From the NCBI GenBank assembly GCA_024036415.1, contig JAMWET010001329.1:248001-312000 (forward strand): DNA of 64,000 nt, in the 5' to 3' direction. The first letter of the stretch is position 1; each line of letters opens with the position of its first letter. Positions 1 through 11,618 of this stretch are shown here, piece by piece. This DNA is from Prochilodus magdalenae (lineage: Eukaryota > Chordata > Actinopteri > Characiformes > Prochilodontidae). The position numbers and the translations under genes are program-made. The notes beneath the pieces were generated by a model. That model was not told the DNA's origin and made no database searches. It worked only from the letters and a program-made list of their open reading frames with translations.

Positions 1-112
1 GTACAACGCAAGCATTTCAACATACACATCTAAACCCAGTGTATCTTTGATGTCCTTCTTCTTTTATTTTCCCACGTTTTACTGTTGCAGGCAACAGGCA
101 ATCTTGTGTTGG

Positions 113-1310
113 TTGGTGTGGCTCAGCAGTACCCGAATTTTGCCAACCGAATCGGATTCGCCCGTCCTGGCCGACGATTCGACTATTCGTTCATGTTTTT
201 TCTCCATGTACATTACCTAGTAATCAGTAAATCAATCTGCATACGGTTCAGATCTGATGTCCTCCTTATTTAGAAAGTCAGCAGAGTCACAGGAACATAT
301 TTCTGAACTAAAAGAGACTATGATCGATCTGAACTGGAGCCTGATTTAATTACAGGATACAGCGGCGGGCAGCAGCTTGTATTTATGGCCTGTCTCTTTA
401 ATTTAACTTTTAACAGCTCCTTCAGTAGGATGACCCTTCGTCTTTCATCTCTCCTAAATAATGAGCTGCTAAATAAAACCAAATGAGTCCATATTTAAAT
501 TATTTTTAGATGAAAAGAAGAATAAAACAGTTTAATAATTATAATACATAATTATTTAACGTTTATCGGCAGGCATATTAAGTGACTGTACTTATCTTTA
601 AATAAAAATAATCTTAGCTGTAAACGAATAAATGAATATCTGTAATTTAGAATATCTGTAAAATTATAAGAAAACAAACTTCTTTCCCCCGTTTTTCCTT
701 CACCGCAAACAGCCGTTATATCTAAACGAAGTCGGCTCACTCGTTTGAAGCAGTGTTGGACGTCTGACTAAATGACGAGCAGGATTAGGTTTAATTTATT
801 CAGATTCTCTTCTTCAGACGCTCCTTCAGGCTTTCTCTGAGACATCACTCCCCCCGTGTTTCTCAGCTTCACAGCTTTAGCTGCCTTTAACAGTGAACCG
901 CCAGCACACAGTGTCACGTGGATTCAATATTTTAGCACCATGCGTCATAGCCCAGCTGGAACTTAAGTATATATTTATTATTCCCCTTTTAATAATTATT
1001 AAAATGTATTTTTAAATTCTTAAAGTTATTGTGCTTTTTTGTAAAAAAAACCTTTAGTCTCCGACTGACGATTTGACTTGTCGACTTCTAGAGGGCAGCC
1101 CTACTCAGCGGTTAACACCACTACCCACCAGAGAGGGGGTTTGAATCCCAGTCTAAGTAGCAAATGCTGAGCTACACCAATATGAGTCCTTGGGCAAGAC
1201 TCCTAACACTGCACTGGCCTACATGTAAAACGAATAACCTTGTAAGTCACACTGGAAAAGCGCATCAGCTAAGCGCATCAACCTAAATGCCTAAATGTAA
1301 ATGTAACTAA
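113..1310 (+). repeat. tRNA-derived SINE interrupted by a hAT insertion
   Basis: The head TGGCTCAG is an RNA polymerase III A box, cut at 122-129 by a hAT element and resumed at 1104 (CTCAGCGGTTAACACC). The B box GGTTTGAATCC is at 1138-1148. The tail (CCTTGGGCAAGACTCCTAACACTG, then TGTAAGTCACACTGG and CTAAATGCCTAAATGTAAATG) matches the common fish SINE tail. The element is probably inactive because its promoter is split. Confidence 0.7.
130..1103 (-). mobile_element. Non-autonomous hAT element, copy 1
   Basis: The element is 974 bp, bounded by an imperfect 8-bp target duplication (CTCAGCAG 122-129, CTCAGCGG 1104-1111). Its right end CAGCCCTA equals an end of copy 2 at 23257-24264, and the interior aligns with the reverse complement of that copy. 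The left end (TACCCGAATTTTG) has diverged from TAGGGCTGAATTTTG. It carries an extra stretch of roughly 65 bp near 197-262 absent from copy 2. No transposase coding is seen, so mobility would have depended on an enzyme supplied elsewhere. Confidence 0.8.
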
Positions 1311-1770
1311 ATTCGTCTCCATGCCCAGGCTTTTTTCTATATTGCCCCTCTAAACATCCCCCCTACTGCTGCAGGGAACATTGTCATGTGTTCCAGTCCA
1401 CTTCTGTTTGACCCCATGCGCTGTGTTTTCTCTGTATTATATTATATCTACGATAAAAGAAAATCATAAACTAAATCATCTATGACATTTTCTGCTTCGT
1501 AGATCATGTGGAAACATTTTGGATTGTCAAAGTAACATTAAGAACTGGCATAGTTAGCCTACCAGCACTACTTCAGACTTCTCAGCATGTCCATGGCATA
1601 TTCATGCTTTGTGCTTCACAGTTAAATATACAATAATGCAGTAATCAGGACCCATTAGTCTACAGACAAACCATCTTGTGGAAGTTAACATCATGAAGTA
1701 CATCAGTCTTGTAATTACATACATCGGCCGTGTTATCACGTACATCTGCTGCTGAGTAAACTACAGGAAA
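1311..1770. other. dlgap1: Intron, nothing recognised
   Basis: AT-rich intronic sequence between the SINE and the foldback element. I see no exon, RNA gene or repeat structure. Confidence 0.5.
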
Positions 1771-1981
1771 TAAACAAAAATAGCTGGTGCTGACAAAAGT
1801 TGACATGAGAACCTTGACAGGATCAGCTTCTCATATGTAGGACTGTTAGAAGTTGATTCTGAAAAAACTGTATTTGATTACAGTACTGTCTTTATGCTGG
1901 TGACTAGGTAGTCTTACATATGAGAAGCTGATCCTGTGAGGATCGCATGTCAACTTTTGTCAGCACCAGCTATTATTGTTA
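1771..1981. mobile_element. Foldback (hairpin) MITE
   Basis: Two arms of about 70 bp (1772-1850 and 1905-1981) are near-perfect inverted repeats: AATAGCTGGTGCTGACAAAAG ... its complement, with GGATCAGCTTCTCATATG inside each arm. The spacer is about 55 bp. The two arms can pair along nearly their whole length. The right edge touches the GATA tail of the neighbouring LINE. No coding is seen. Confidence 0.75.
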
Positions 1982-1985
1982 ATTG

Positions 1986-2032
<47 letters not shown>

Positions 2033-2053
2033 GAGTAGATGGATAGATAGATG

Positions 2054-2116
<63 letters not shown>

Positions 2117-2186
2117 GGATGGATGGATGGATGGATGGATGGATGGATGGATGGATGGATAGAGAGATAGGTAGATAGATACTTTA
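1982..2186. repeat. GATA/GATG microsatellite at a LINE 3' end
   Basis: About 200 bp of tandem GATA with a (GATG)n block at 2116-2160, joined directly to TACTTTATTGATCTCGAAGG. Read on the minus strand this is an AATAAA-containing 3' end followed by (TATC)n, so the repeat is the LINE's tail grown into a microsatellite. Confidence 0.85.
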
Positions 2187-3218
2187 TTGATCTCGAAGGA
2201 AGTTTAGCAGCCAGTAGCATTTACACAATACAGCATAGTAAAACAGTAAAACAAATACAAAAACAAAATATACACAATAAATATATACAATACTAAGCAC
2301 AAATTCTCTGTTTATCCTAATATACAGTTTTATATAACAGTAATATAAAGTAATGAATAAAAACTATGATATATCCAGATGTTCACATTTCCATATAGCA
2401 TTATGGTAAGGCTGAAGTAGATGAGAGATGCAGGGTATGTACAGGGCATAGAATACATATATATATACTGTATATACACTACAGATATTGCAATATGGAT
2501 GGAAGATAACAGGAGGTTAGTCTATATGTGCAAGTGTAAATATGCTTATGTAAAGTGCAGAGTGATGATTGTCTATGGAGATTTAGATGATTTTGGTGAG
2601 ATGTGCTGAACCAGGTCCATTTACTGATGCATCAGCACTGCTGGCTTTTCAGTAGCCTGATGACTCGGGGGAAGAAACTATCTTGGAGACGGCTGGTTCT
2701 ATGCTTCAGAACCTCCTCCCACTTGGCAGCTGTGAGAACGGACAGTGGCTTGGGTGGGTGGAGTCTTGAGAATCCTCCTGGTTTTCCTCAGGCAGCAGCT
2801 GGTGTATAAATCCAGGAGGTTTGGAAGCTGAACCCCGGTAATGTACTGAGCTACCCGCACCACCCTCTGCAAAGCTTTCTGCTCGATAGCAGTGCGGTTC
2901 CCATACCAGATGGTGATGGAGCCAGTTAAAATGCTCTCCACAGTACATGTGTAGAATGTTCTGAGGATGTGGGGGTCCATGCCAAACCTCCTCAGCCGTC
3001 TGAGGAGGAAGAGGCATTGTTGTGCCTTTTTCACCACCCGTGTGGTGTGTTCAGTCCATGTGAGTTCCTCTGTGATGTGAACACAACCCCATTGATGGTG
3101 ATGGGGTGTGCACTCTCTCCTGCTTCCTGAAATCCACTATTAGCTCCTTGGTCTTGTTGACATTGAGAGAAAGGTTGTTCTCCCGGCACCAGTGTGTCAG
3201 GAAACCGACCTCCTCTCT

Positions 3219-3884
3219 TTAGGCCTCCTCGTTGTTATTGGAGATCAGGCTCACAATTGTAGTGTCATCTGCAAATTTGATGATGACATTGGAGCTGTGT
3301 CTGGCTGTACAGTCGTGCGTATACAGGGAGTACAAGAGAGGGCTGAGCACACAACCCTGTGGGGCTCCAGTGCTAAGGATCAGTGAGGAGGCGGTTATGC
3401 CAGCCAACTTCACCACCTGGCGTCGGTCCATCAGGAAGTTCAGGATCCAGCTACACAGAGAACTGTTCGGACCCAGATCCCGAAGCTTGATGTAGAGTCT
3501 CGAGGGGACGATGTTGTGGAATGCTGAGCTGTAGTCCACAAACAGCATTCTCACATACGTGTTCTTTTTGTCCAGGTGGGAGAGGGCAGTATGCAGTGTC
3601 AGGGATATTGCATCATCAGTGGATCTGTTTTGTCGGTAGGCGAACTGCAGTGGGTCCAGGGTGGCAGGTAGTGAGGAGCAGATGAAGTCTCTAACCAGCT
3701 TCTCAAAGCACTTGCTTATGATGGAGGTCAGAGCAACTGGGCGCCAGTCATTTAAGGTGGTGATCCTGGCTGTCTTTGAAACTGGCACAATGGTGGCCAG
3801 TTTGAAACATGGTGGCACAACTGACAGGGAGAGAGAGGGGATGAAGTCTGCTGTCCCGGAACATCTCCCAGTCCACGTGATCAA
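3219..3884 (-). pseudogene. LINE reverse transcriptase fragment
   Basis: A 221-codon open frame covers the fingers and palm of a LINE reverse transcriptase. The motif order is RPVALTSI, STDDAISLTLHTALSHLDKK, RMLFVDYSSAFHNIVPS, GAPQGCVLSPLLY and KFADDTTIV, so both catalytic aspartates of the FADD box remain. The frame is lost just after EEA, and the thumb continues in another frame near 3200-2700. It is a decayed part of the element at 2181-4600 and antisense to dlgap1. Confidence 0.88.
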
Positions 3885-4095
3885 AACAGTCCTGCAGCAT
3901 GGAGTCTGATTGGTCTGTCCAGCGGTGGACCTCCCTAATAGCGGGCGGTGCCTGTTTCAGCTTTTGCCTATAGGTGGGCAGGAGCAGAATGGAGCAGTGA
4001 TCTGATTTGCCAAACGGAGGTCGGGCAAGGGCCTTATACGCATTGCGGAAAGGGGTGTAGCAGTGATCTAGTGTGCGTGCTCCTCTCTTGCTGCA

Positions 4096-4596
4096 TTAGA
4101 TGTGTTGGCTGAACTTTGGCGCAACTTTCCTGAAGTTCGCTTTGTTAAAGTCCCCGACAACAATGCAGGCGGCCTCCGGGTGCGCGGTCTCCTGCCTGTT
4201 AACAGCCTGGTACAGTTTCCCGAGCGCCAGGTCCATATCAGCCTGCGGTGGAATGCACACGCCGGTGACAATGACCCCCGAAATCTCCCTAGGTAGCCAC
4301 CACGGTCTGCACGAGATGATGAGATATTCTATGTCCGGGGAGCAAAAAGACTCGATGGAGTGTACATTCCTCTGATCACACCAAGCATTGTTGATCATAA
4401 AACACACACCTCCACCTTTACTCTTCCCGGAGAGGTCCTTTGTTCTGTTCACGCGGTGCACAGAGAACCCGGCAGGCTCGATGGCTTCGTTCGGAATCTC
4501 CGGTGATAACCAGGTCTCTGTGAGACGAGTATACAGCAGTCCCGTGTTTCTCGCTGGAACGAGATCCGATATACTACTATAGTTAGGTCTTTGCAT
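4096..4596 (-). pseudogene. LINE endonuclease fragment
   Basis: A 166-codon open frame resembles the APE-like endonuclease domain of fish LINEs: ETWLSPEIPNEAIEPAGFSV, SGKSKGGGVCFMIN, FCSPDIEYLIISCRP and a terminal VVGDFNKANFRKVAPKF. The VVGDFN motif is the conserved catalytic/structural segment. The N-terminal RxxNxG-type strand expected upstream is not found, consistent with 5' truncation at about 4600. The frame shifts before the reverse transcriptase. Confidence 0.82.
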
Positions 4597-4600
4597 TTAA

Positions 4601-6858
4601 CCCACCAACCTGGTGGCTATTTTAGTCAATACTTAGTTTGTCCTCCCTGATAAAAGTGTATATATCAGTCTTCTCAGTAATTCTAGTTTCTTAATGTTGC
4701 ATATTGCTTTACATTGCTACTAGGAAATATGCTATAGACCAGGGGTTGCACAGACTAATGGGTTAGTTGACTTTACTGCTTGGCAATGGCACTTTACGTT
4801 TGATTGACTAGCCACTGGCTACGTGATTATGACTCTGACATGAATGCTTCAGAGAAAACATGTGAGAAGCCTGGTGATTTTGGGGTCCGTGTCTCTTGCT
4901 TCGCTATTGAGGTGACCCTGGGCTTGTTGGAAAAGGCTCGTCATGTGCTACTGACCTATGGAGGTTTGCTTTTACATTTCTCTGCTGATCAGCAGTGCTT
5001 TAAAGTTCAAATATTTAACATTTTTATCCCCAGTTTGCTGAAAACTACATTATAAAGTCATGTGTTGTTGGAGTGGGAACATAACGGCCTATAAACTCTT
5101 ATTTTTTGGCAAGTATGGCATGCTAAATATCTCAGGCTCTTCCCCACTGCGGGTGAGTGTCGTGGCAAGGCGATTCTGGGGTCTGTATGTCTGTATGAGG
5201 ACTAGCAATGCGATGCAGTGCTAATTGGAATGGACACATGGGGTTCTCTTGTCTTATGGTTTTATTAATGACGGGTTTATTTATGGTTTCCTTAATGTCG
5301 TCTCTTCTCTTATGGTTTTATTTATTATGTCATCAGCGAATAGATCAAAAATCAAACTACAGACATGCGGGTGAATATATTTAATGAAATTTGAAGGTGT
5401 GGTATTCCTCTGTTCCTAATGCTACCCTGACTTGTTAATTAATAACGTGATAATTGCCATGTGAATTGTTAAAACTTGGTCACAAATAATCTTTCATCAT
5501 TTCTTTTTACAGCTGAATATATGCAGGTTTTCATATCTTTCACATCTATTTTATTAATATAGTTTTTTAGCAGTGTGCCACATCTGTAAAATCTCTGGGT
5601 CTTGTCTGGCCACCCAGTACAAAAACCTGTACCTGATGCACCTGATGCACACTCGCGTATACAACTTTTGACAGAGTCAACAACGTGCTTTACTGTACTG
5701 TACCATGCATTGTTAGCACTTGACAAATGAAGTGTGAACTTGTGCTTCCGCAGGTTTGGCAGGTTCATATGAACCCCACTGTTTCTGTAGCTCCACTGTA
5801 GCATATGATGTGCCTTATTCTTTACGGTCAGAACGCATATTATAAAAGTTTCATAAACTTCTAAAGCAGTGAATAGAGGCTGTACTAACAGCCCTGGAGC
5901 ACTGTAACTGTAAGTGTGAAGATGAAAAGGGAGGGGTCTTTCCTCTCCCTCTTTCTCTCATGCTCTCTGTCTTCATGAGTGTGAGGCTCTGCCCAAAGAA
6001 AAAAAGAAGGGAAGGAGGGAGGCATAGGGAAAGCAAGAGTGCAAGCAGGGAAAATTGGACTGAGGCAAGGTAGAAAAGCGAGAGATGGTAAACTTCTCCT
6101 ATAGGTAAATGCGAACAGAGGCGCTGAACTCAGGAGAGGCAGGTGAAGTGAAAAAAGGGAGAGTGTGAACACTAGAAGAAAAGATGAAGGAGACAGAAAA
6201 AAAAACCTCTGGGAGCTGAAGGAGCTGAAGGAGCTGAAGGAGGTGGCCGAAAGAGAAAGTGTAAGTGAGAGAGAGGCAGCAGGTGGGCTGTAATTGAAAG
6301 GCCTATAATCTGGACCTATTATCTTATTCGTTTATTTGCCCTGAAGTCAAATTATAACATGATTGGTTCATGCGATTGGTTTTAAGACTGAAATATGTAA
6401 ATATCTTTTGTTCTGACTGATGTACAAATACACAATACCAAGCTATGTCACTCCTTTAGATCTCCTAAGTCACTGTAGATGCTTGGGAAGGTAATAAAAT
6501 GATGTATTTCCTTACCAAATGAAGTTTTTGACTGATGTGGGTATTTTAAAGACAGCAACTATAATAGTTACTAAAAAAGTGCTGTATGAATTGAATGAAA
6601 TTAGGTACAGGGAGCAGAGAAGGTGTCAGTAGAAACACAGTTTGTATGAAGGTAAAGCTGTGTTTCCTAAAGGCAAAGAACAAAGTGGGGTTCGAGAGAC
6701 AGAAAGTGATGAGGACTGTCTGAGAAAGATGAACAAAGCTCTGTAAAGCTGATGAAATAGAACTTAGAGAGCCAAAACTAGAGAAGAGGAAAGTTGGCGT
6801 GATGATAAATGATGTCATGATGCACTTGTATGCACCTTTATAAATTATTATTATTGTT

Positions 6859-6894
<36 letters not shown>

Positions 6895-8021
6895 ATTATT
6901 AAATTATAGTTTCAAGTAAAAATACCTTTGAAATCATTGGATACAAATTTGAATCTTTCTTTTTCATAGCATTTGGTCCCACCTGTGCAAACCTAGTACA
7001 TACTAAATATTATTGTAGCAATTTTGTACATAAGTAGATATTTTTGCTTTATTGTGTATTCCCACAGAACGTCTTTTAGAAGTGAGAGAAATCGTACAGA
7101 TGAATGATCTTACTCAGCAAGTCCAAATAACAGATTTAGCTATATAATACACCTTGGAAACTTAACAAGTAAAGAGAAGCCCAGCACTGTTATTACCATA
7201 GCAGCAGGGCAATAAAGTGACCATTCAGATACCTAATTCTCTCGCTTTCTCTCTCTTCCTCATTTCCATCCTGTACCCTTTAAAAAAACTCTCTTTCTTT
7301 AGAGAAAGGATCTTTTGCTAGTTTCTGGGACAACAGGGCCCTTTGTTTCCCTTTTGCCATCTCCTTTTCATTCCCTCTTTTCCCCCCTTTTCATTGATGG
7401 GGATAGATTGTTGGCCTCCTCTTTTTGCAAAGTGTGTTGAAAAAGAGCAAAGCACACCAAAAAAGGATGGCTCTTCCGGTAGAGTTGGCATGCCACCCAC
7501 GTCACCGGCGGTACTGGCTTACAAACTCATCCTAGGAGTGAGCTGGAGCGTTGGTGGGGGACACTGGGTAAAGCTGTACTGTACTGGTGGACGGTATGAA
7601 ATGATTGTCATTAATCTTAGAGAGGTGAGAAAGCAAGTGTGTGAAAGTGATCGCTAATGTTTGTGACATGTGCAGCTGGTGTCTTTCTGGATGTTTGAGT
7701 TGCCAGATATGAAAGGTGTTTGTTAAGTATAACAGGAGGATGACCAATGTAGTGTACAGGTGTGCGTTTATGGCCATGTGGCTGTTCCAACCGAAGAGTT
7801 TTTCACGGTCATGCTGGTGTCGTTGTTAGTTTGTCAGAGAGTCTCAAGAAGAATTCCACATGGGCATGTTTGTCAGTAGGATTGAAGGAAGTGTCCTACA
7901 GCTTAAAGCCAGGGGACTGTGATTCTTAGTTCAGATGTGCTGAACATGTGTGAAGATGAACAGTTTAACTTTATATTAAGTTATACTATATAAAGTTCAT
8001 GTTGCATTAATTCACTGTCAT

Positions 8022-8022
<1 letters not shown>
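4601..8022. other. dlgap1: Intron upstream of exon A
   Basis: Mostly unique-looking intron. It contains a purine-rich stretch on the plus strand (about 5920-6290, GGAGG/GAAGG repeats including three GGAGCTGAA copies at 6212-6240), a (TTG)n/(TTA)n microsatellite near 6845-6900, and an unrecognised minus-strand open frame of 111 codons at 5469-5804 with no known motif. Nothing here could be supported as an exon. Confidence 0.5.
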
Positions 8023-8105
<83 letters not shown>

Positions 8106-8109
8106 TCTC
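8023..8109 (+). repeat. (CT)n tract forming the polypyrimidine tract of exon A
   Basis: About 87 bp of nearly pure CT (one CTGT interruption near 8091) ends directly at the CAG acceptor of exon A. It therefore serves as the polypyrimidine tract and is a dense array of CUCUCU, the kind of site bound by PTBP proteins. Confidence 0.92.
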
Positions 8110-8111
8110 AG

Positions 8112-8326
8112 GTACCTCAGGATGAGTGGAGTGGATTTTCTGCTCTGGGTCGGGATGATGAAATCCCGTGCAGGCGGATGCGCAGTGGCAGCTACATGAA
8201 GGCTATGGCGGAGGATGACAGCGGAGATTCAGACTGCAGTCCCAAACCCTCACCAAAGGCCCAAGCAAGGAGAGCTAGCTACCTGAAGGCCACACAGCCA
8301 TCACTCACAGAAATGACCACACTGAA
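8112..8326 (+). CDS. dlgap1: dlgap1 internal coding exon A (two PSD-95 GK-binding repeats)
   Basis: This exon encodes an internal part of DLGAP1 (GKAP/SAPAP1), the postsynaptic scaffold linking the PSD-95 guanylate-kinase (GK) domain to Shank. It reads VPQDEWSGF...GRDDEIPCRRMRSGSYMKAM and ends ...SLTEMTTLK. It holds two R-x-x-S-Y-x-x-A repeats (RMRSGSYMKAM and ARRASYLKAT), the known phospho-dependent GK ligands. The acceptor is the AG at 8110-8111, after a very long CT tract. The donor is GTGAGT at 8327. The exon is 215 nt, starts in phase 0 and leaves two bases (AA) that join the first G of the next exon to give Lys. The preceding large coding exon, ending ...YLQ in mammals, is outside the window. 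DLGAP1 is preferred over DLGAP2-4 because the segment is nearly co-linear with mammalian DLGAP1; the fish a/b paralog is not resolved. Confidence 0.95.
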
Positions 8327-10664
8327 GTGAGTGTTTGCGTATGTGTATTTGTGCATTTTGGGAGTTTTCCTTTCTCAGTCATTTATGATTTCCATCTTAT
8401 CAGCAGATTACTAACCCCTACGGTTTATGTGTATTTGAGCAGAAGGAACACATTGCATTGTTTGAAAAATGGTTGCGATTGCTGCAGCAATAATCCCCAG
8501 TCACCAAACCTAAAAATTACATTTGGCGAGCAGGTTGAAGATGTGAACTGGATCATTTGTACCAAAGCAAGGCACACACACAAGCAGAGGTACTAATGCA
8601 CTAGGTACTAAGTACAGCTGAGGTAAAAAAATAGTCAGTACAAGTTAAACTGCCCTAAAATGCGAAATATACACCATCTGTAACTTGGTGTTAACATCAG
8701 TCTCACATTACCATGCTGTCTGCGGAGGTGCAGAGGTGCACATATGTGGAAATGCAGATGATCCACATGCATCTGGCAGAATTCTGACCAGGTTCATGCA
8801 CTAAAGATCAGATTTTACATGTGGGCAAGTCACCTTTGGTTTAGACTACCATGATGTCCCATTGGGGCATTATGCTAACATGCTAACTTTTGACGCTACT
8901 TATGAAACCAAATAAATTGAACTAGAAAAGTGCATTTCTTGAGAAACTGTAGAGTGATTGTGCAGCTTAAACCTGTTGCTATCTGGTTGCTAAGGTGTTT
9001 CTAAGAACTGTTTGTCTATGGGAGAAATGAAGGATGAATATACAACACATAGAGGAATGAGTGGCTGTGGTTTAGATTTTGGGGATCTTCCTTGAGTACA
9101 TGCAGTTCTGTGGCTGTAGATTAAAGGAAACGATAGAATTTGGGTAGGGCCAAAAATATATGGGGCTCTTAAGGAAAAACAAGTGATGGGGGAAAAAACA
9201 AACAAACAAAAGAGTACGAGTCAGACCAACATTGAATTGTGCCCTGGGATGTATGTGAAAAGGTATCTGTTGGTGGAGTGGAGGTACACTAGATGGTTGT
9301 GTACCTTTCTGACACCTTTATTTTTATTGGGGAAAAAAATGGGATTTTTATAAAAGCTTTATCCAAAAACATAAGTCAGAACAAAAAACTGTATACAAGC
9401 ACACTATTCCCAATCAGACCAAACATTCCAGATTTTAAATGATGTCATTATCTTAAAAAAAAAAAAGCTGGTCTAGTGAGTGGACAAAAATCTCTTTGCA
9501 TTGAGATTAGTGATTGCATGCACAAGGTGTGAGACTGTGAGCGGCTGACAGGTCGTTGTGATTGTAAAACTCTAGTGTTAACTTTAGCATTAGCTCTTAG
9601 TGTTAACTGAGCTTTAGAGGGTCTTCACCATTCACCATTCACCATCACAAGCCTCCTCACCATTGTGCATACTGGAATATAATATGCATTTAGAATTTAG
9701 GACATTAAAATTTGCATGTCATATTTTTACTAACAAAGATTAGTTTTCGACTCAGATTTTCAACTTCCTTCTGCACATCAGGGACTATTTAACCAGTAGC
9801 AGTTTGTGCAGTTAAACTGATTGTCCCAAAAGGCCATAATGATAAAAATATGTTTTATAAAATGACTTTAAAAATAACAAACACCATGTGATTAACACAG
9901 TTTACAGTTCCGAGGTACAGGGTACAGGTTATTGGCTATGATAAGAAATGTTTGTCGGACAATTTAGATAGTCAGTGGTAATTGAGCAATAGACTGGTGG
10001 TAGAAGGTAGAAGCAGTTATGGATGCATTGGGAGGAGGTTGCCTGTGTGTCAGTAGAGGGAAACAAGACCCTCCAAATAACTAAATAAGATTTTTAGTAA
10101 GCCTGCTGTTCCTAAGGGCTAGTAAGGCTCCCTGGACCTGCTGTACTACAACCATGTTCATGTGGTAGTCCCATTCACAGATCTACAGCCCATTCCCTCT
10201 TCTGTTACCCTCAAGACTTCAGTAGTGTCACTGCACACTCTTTCTTAAATTGAGCATATTTCTTAGGTGTCCCCTTTGTGTAAAGGTAAAAGTAAAAAAT
10301 AGTTGAAATAGTAAAAGATAGTCAGTGGTCACTACTCAGTTTCTCAGTTTGCCAACTGGGGCATTTTGAGGCAAGAAATATGGTATTTTCATAGTCATTG
10401 GGCAAGCAGAAAAATAATTTTACTAAATTAAAATTAAGAATTTAATTTAATAAATAAAAATAATTTAATAAATAAAAGTGTACAGTCTTGGCCTTGGCAC
10501 ACATGGGCCAAAATTTATCTGGACATGTTTTTATGCTAATAGGTGTATCCATTAAATCCGTAGACAAACGGATGGTGGTTGGTGGTTGCATAGTTAATGC
10601 CAAGAAGCTGCACCGTTTTCTGCCCTGCTAGATCTGCCCTTGTCATATGTGTTATTATTGGTTC
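8327..10664. other. dlgap1: Intron A-B, proximal part
   Basis: AT-rich intron. The segment near 9210-9300 (GAGTCAGACCAACATTGAATTGTG) resembles 47155-47180, a short shared dispersed repeat. No exon, RNA gene or well-defined transposon is seen. Confidence 0.45.
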
Positions 10665-10669
10665 TACAG

Positions 10670-10990
10670 GCAACAACAGCTCAGCCGTGAAGCACTAGCC
10701 AATGCAAAAGTGTGGGTAAGGGCATTCAGTGCATAACTACATTGTGCCTGTATGTCCCCCTGGAAGCAACATCAGCACAATAAATGTTCACCAGGAACTC
10801 AAATTAATTTCCCTGGCCAAGCAGCTAAACAAAAGTCTAAGATCACTATGTGCAATGCAAGACGTTGGCTGGAGTGCTGTAAAGCACATGGGGCTCTGGA
10901 GTAATGGAAATACCTTTCCTGGAGTGATGAATCATACTTGATCTGGGTTTGGGGAATGCCAGGAGAATACTCATTAGCACAATGCCTTGT
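10670..10990 (+). mobile_element. Tc1-like transposon fragment (family I)
   Basis: The stretch CCTGGAAGCAACATCAGCAC, then CCAAGCAGCTAAACAAAAGTC, GGCTGGAGTGCTGTAAAGCACA and CTGGAGTGATGAATCATACTTG matches the transposase coding strand of a common fish Tc1-like element (the TGGAGTGATGAATC part encodes the W-S-D-E-S catalytic segment). Stops and indels break the frame. Ends were not found. A second piece of the same family is at 28650-29080. Confidence 0.65.
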
Positions 10991-11618
10991 AACAACATGC
11001 TTCTGTATCTGGTGTGGCCACCTCTAGGACTGAACCTCTATGCAGATGACATTCTTCTATCTTGGTATTTTTGTTTAAAAATGTGGTCAATTCGTATAGT
11101 TTACATTTTATTTGATGTGTTTTACTGATTTTATGTTTTACCTTCTTTTCACTTGTTCTTTTCAATCCTTTGATCTCTGTTCTCCCAAATATTGTTGAAA
11201 GCTTTCTCAGAATAGTGAGAGTTGTTATAATTGCAAAGGTGGACAAGCGCTGGCTGTATCCAGCTGTAAAAGGGGGTGAAGTGAGAGTGAATACATGACT
11301 GAAAGACATGGTTAAGCATGATGTTGCAACAGCCAATCATATCATTTGCTTTTATTCCCTTTATATGCTGTATGTGCACTGGCTGTGCAGCACATTGATA
11401 ATGGTGCTTGCTACAAAATAGCTGGAATATTTTTAATAGTACGGAAAAATATATGTGGGTTTACGATTTTAAAGTTTTAAATGACTTGTTACTTTAATAA
11501 AACTGCAAGAAAGATATTAAATTAATCAGAAAATAATTATAATATTAATACACCTTTCTAATAATAAATAATAATAATTTACACTTATATAGCGCCTTTC
11601 ACAAACCCAAGGACGCTT
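10991..11618. other. dlgap1: Intron segment, nothing recognised
   Basis: AT-rich intron. A minus-strand open frame (10974-11336) has no recognisable domain. At 11575-11618 the phrase TTATATAGCGCCTTTCACAAACCCAAGGACGCTTTG is typical of dispersed fish repeats and is broken by the LTR that follows. Confidence 0.4.

Larger units (their letters stand above)
2181..4600 (-). mobile_element. Non-LTR retrotransposon (LINE), 5'-truncated and broken
   Basis: Read on the minus strand, the order is endonuclease, reverse transcriptase, C-terminal region, 3' UTR and tail. An APE-type endonuclease segment (4096-4596) has TETWLSPEIP, KGGGVCFMIN and VVGDFNKANF. Reverse transcriptase (3219-3884) has DWRPVALTSI, LDPLQFAYRQNRSTDDA, FVDYSSAFH, GAPQGCVLSPLLYS and the catalytic FADDTT. 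A C-terminal part (2699-3037) has KKAQQCLFLLRRLRRFGM and LTGSITIWYGN. Frameshifts separate the three pieces and the first endonuclease residues are missing, so it is inactive. The 3' UTR occupies about 2187-2698. It belongs to the broad L2/Rex1-like LINE group of fish; the exact clade is not decided. Confidence 0.88.

Noticed and set aside
85..273. Possible exon after TGTTGCAG at 83-90
   Set aside because: The acceptor-like site and open frame run into the SINE head and hAT element, and the translation has no similarity to DLGAP1, whose preceding exon should end ...YLQ.
1960..2220. Ile/Ser/Tyr-rich frame on the minus strand
   Set aside because: Translation of the GATA tract; the same pattern appears at 39988-40260 and 47589-47972.
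6838..6905. TTG repeat as a possible poly-Q/poly-N coding tract
   Set aside because: Stops occur in the flanking frames and there is no splice context; it is a simple microsatellite.
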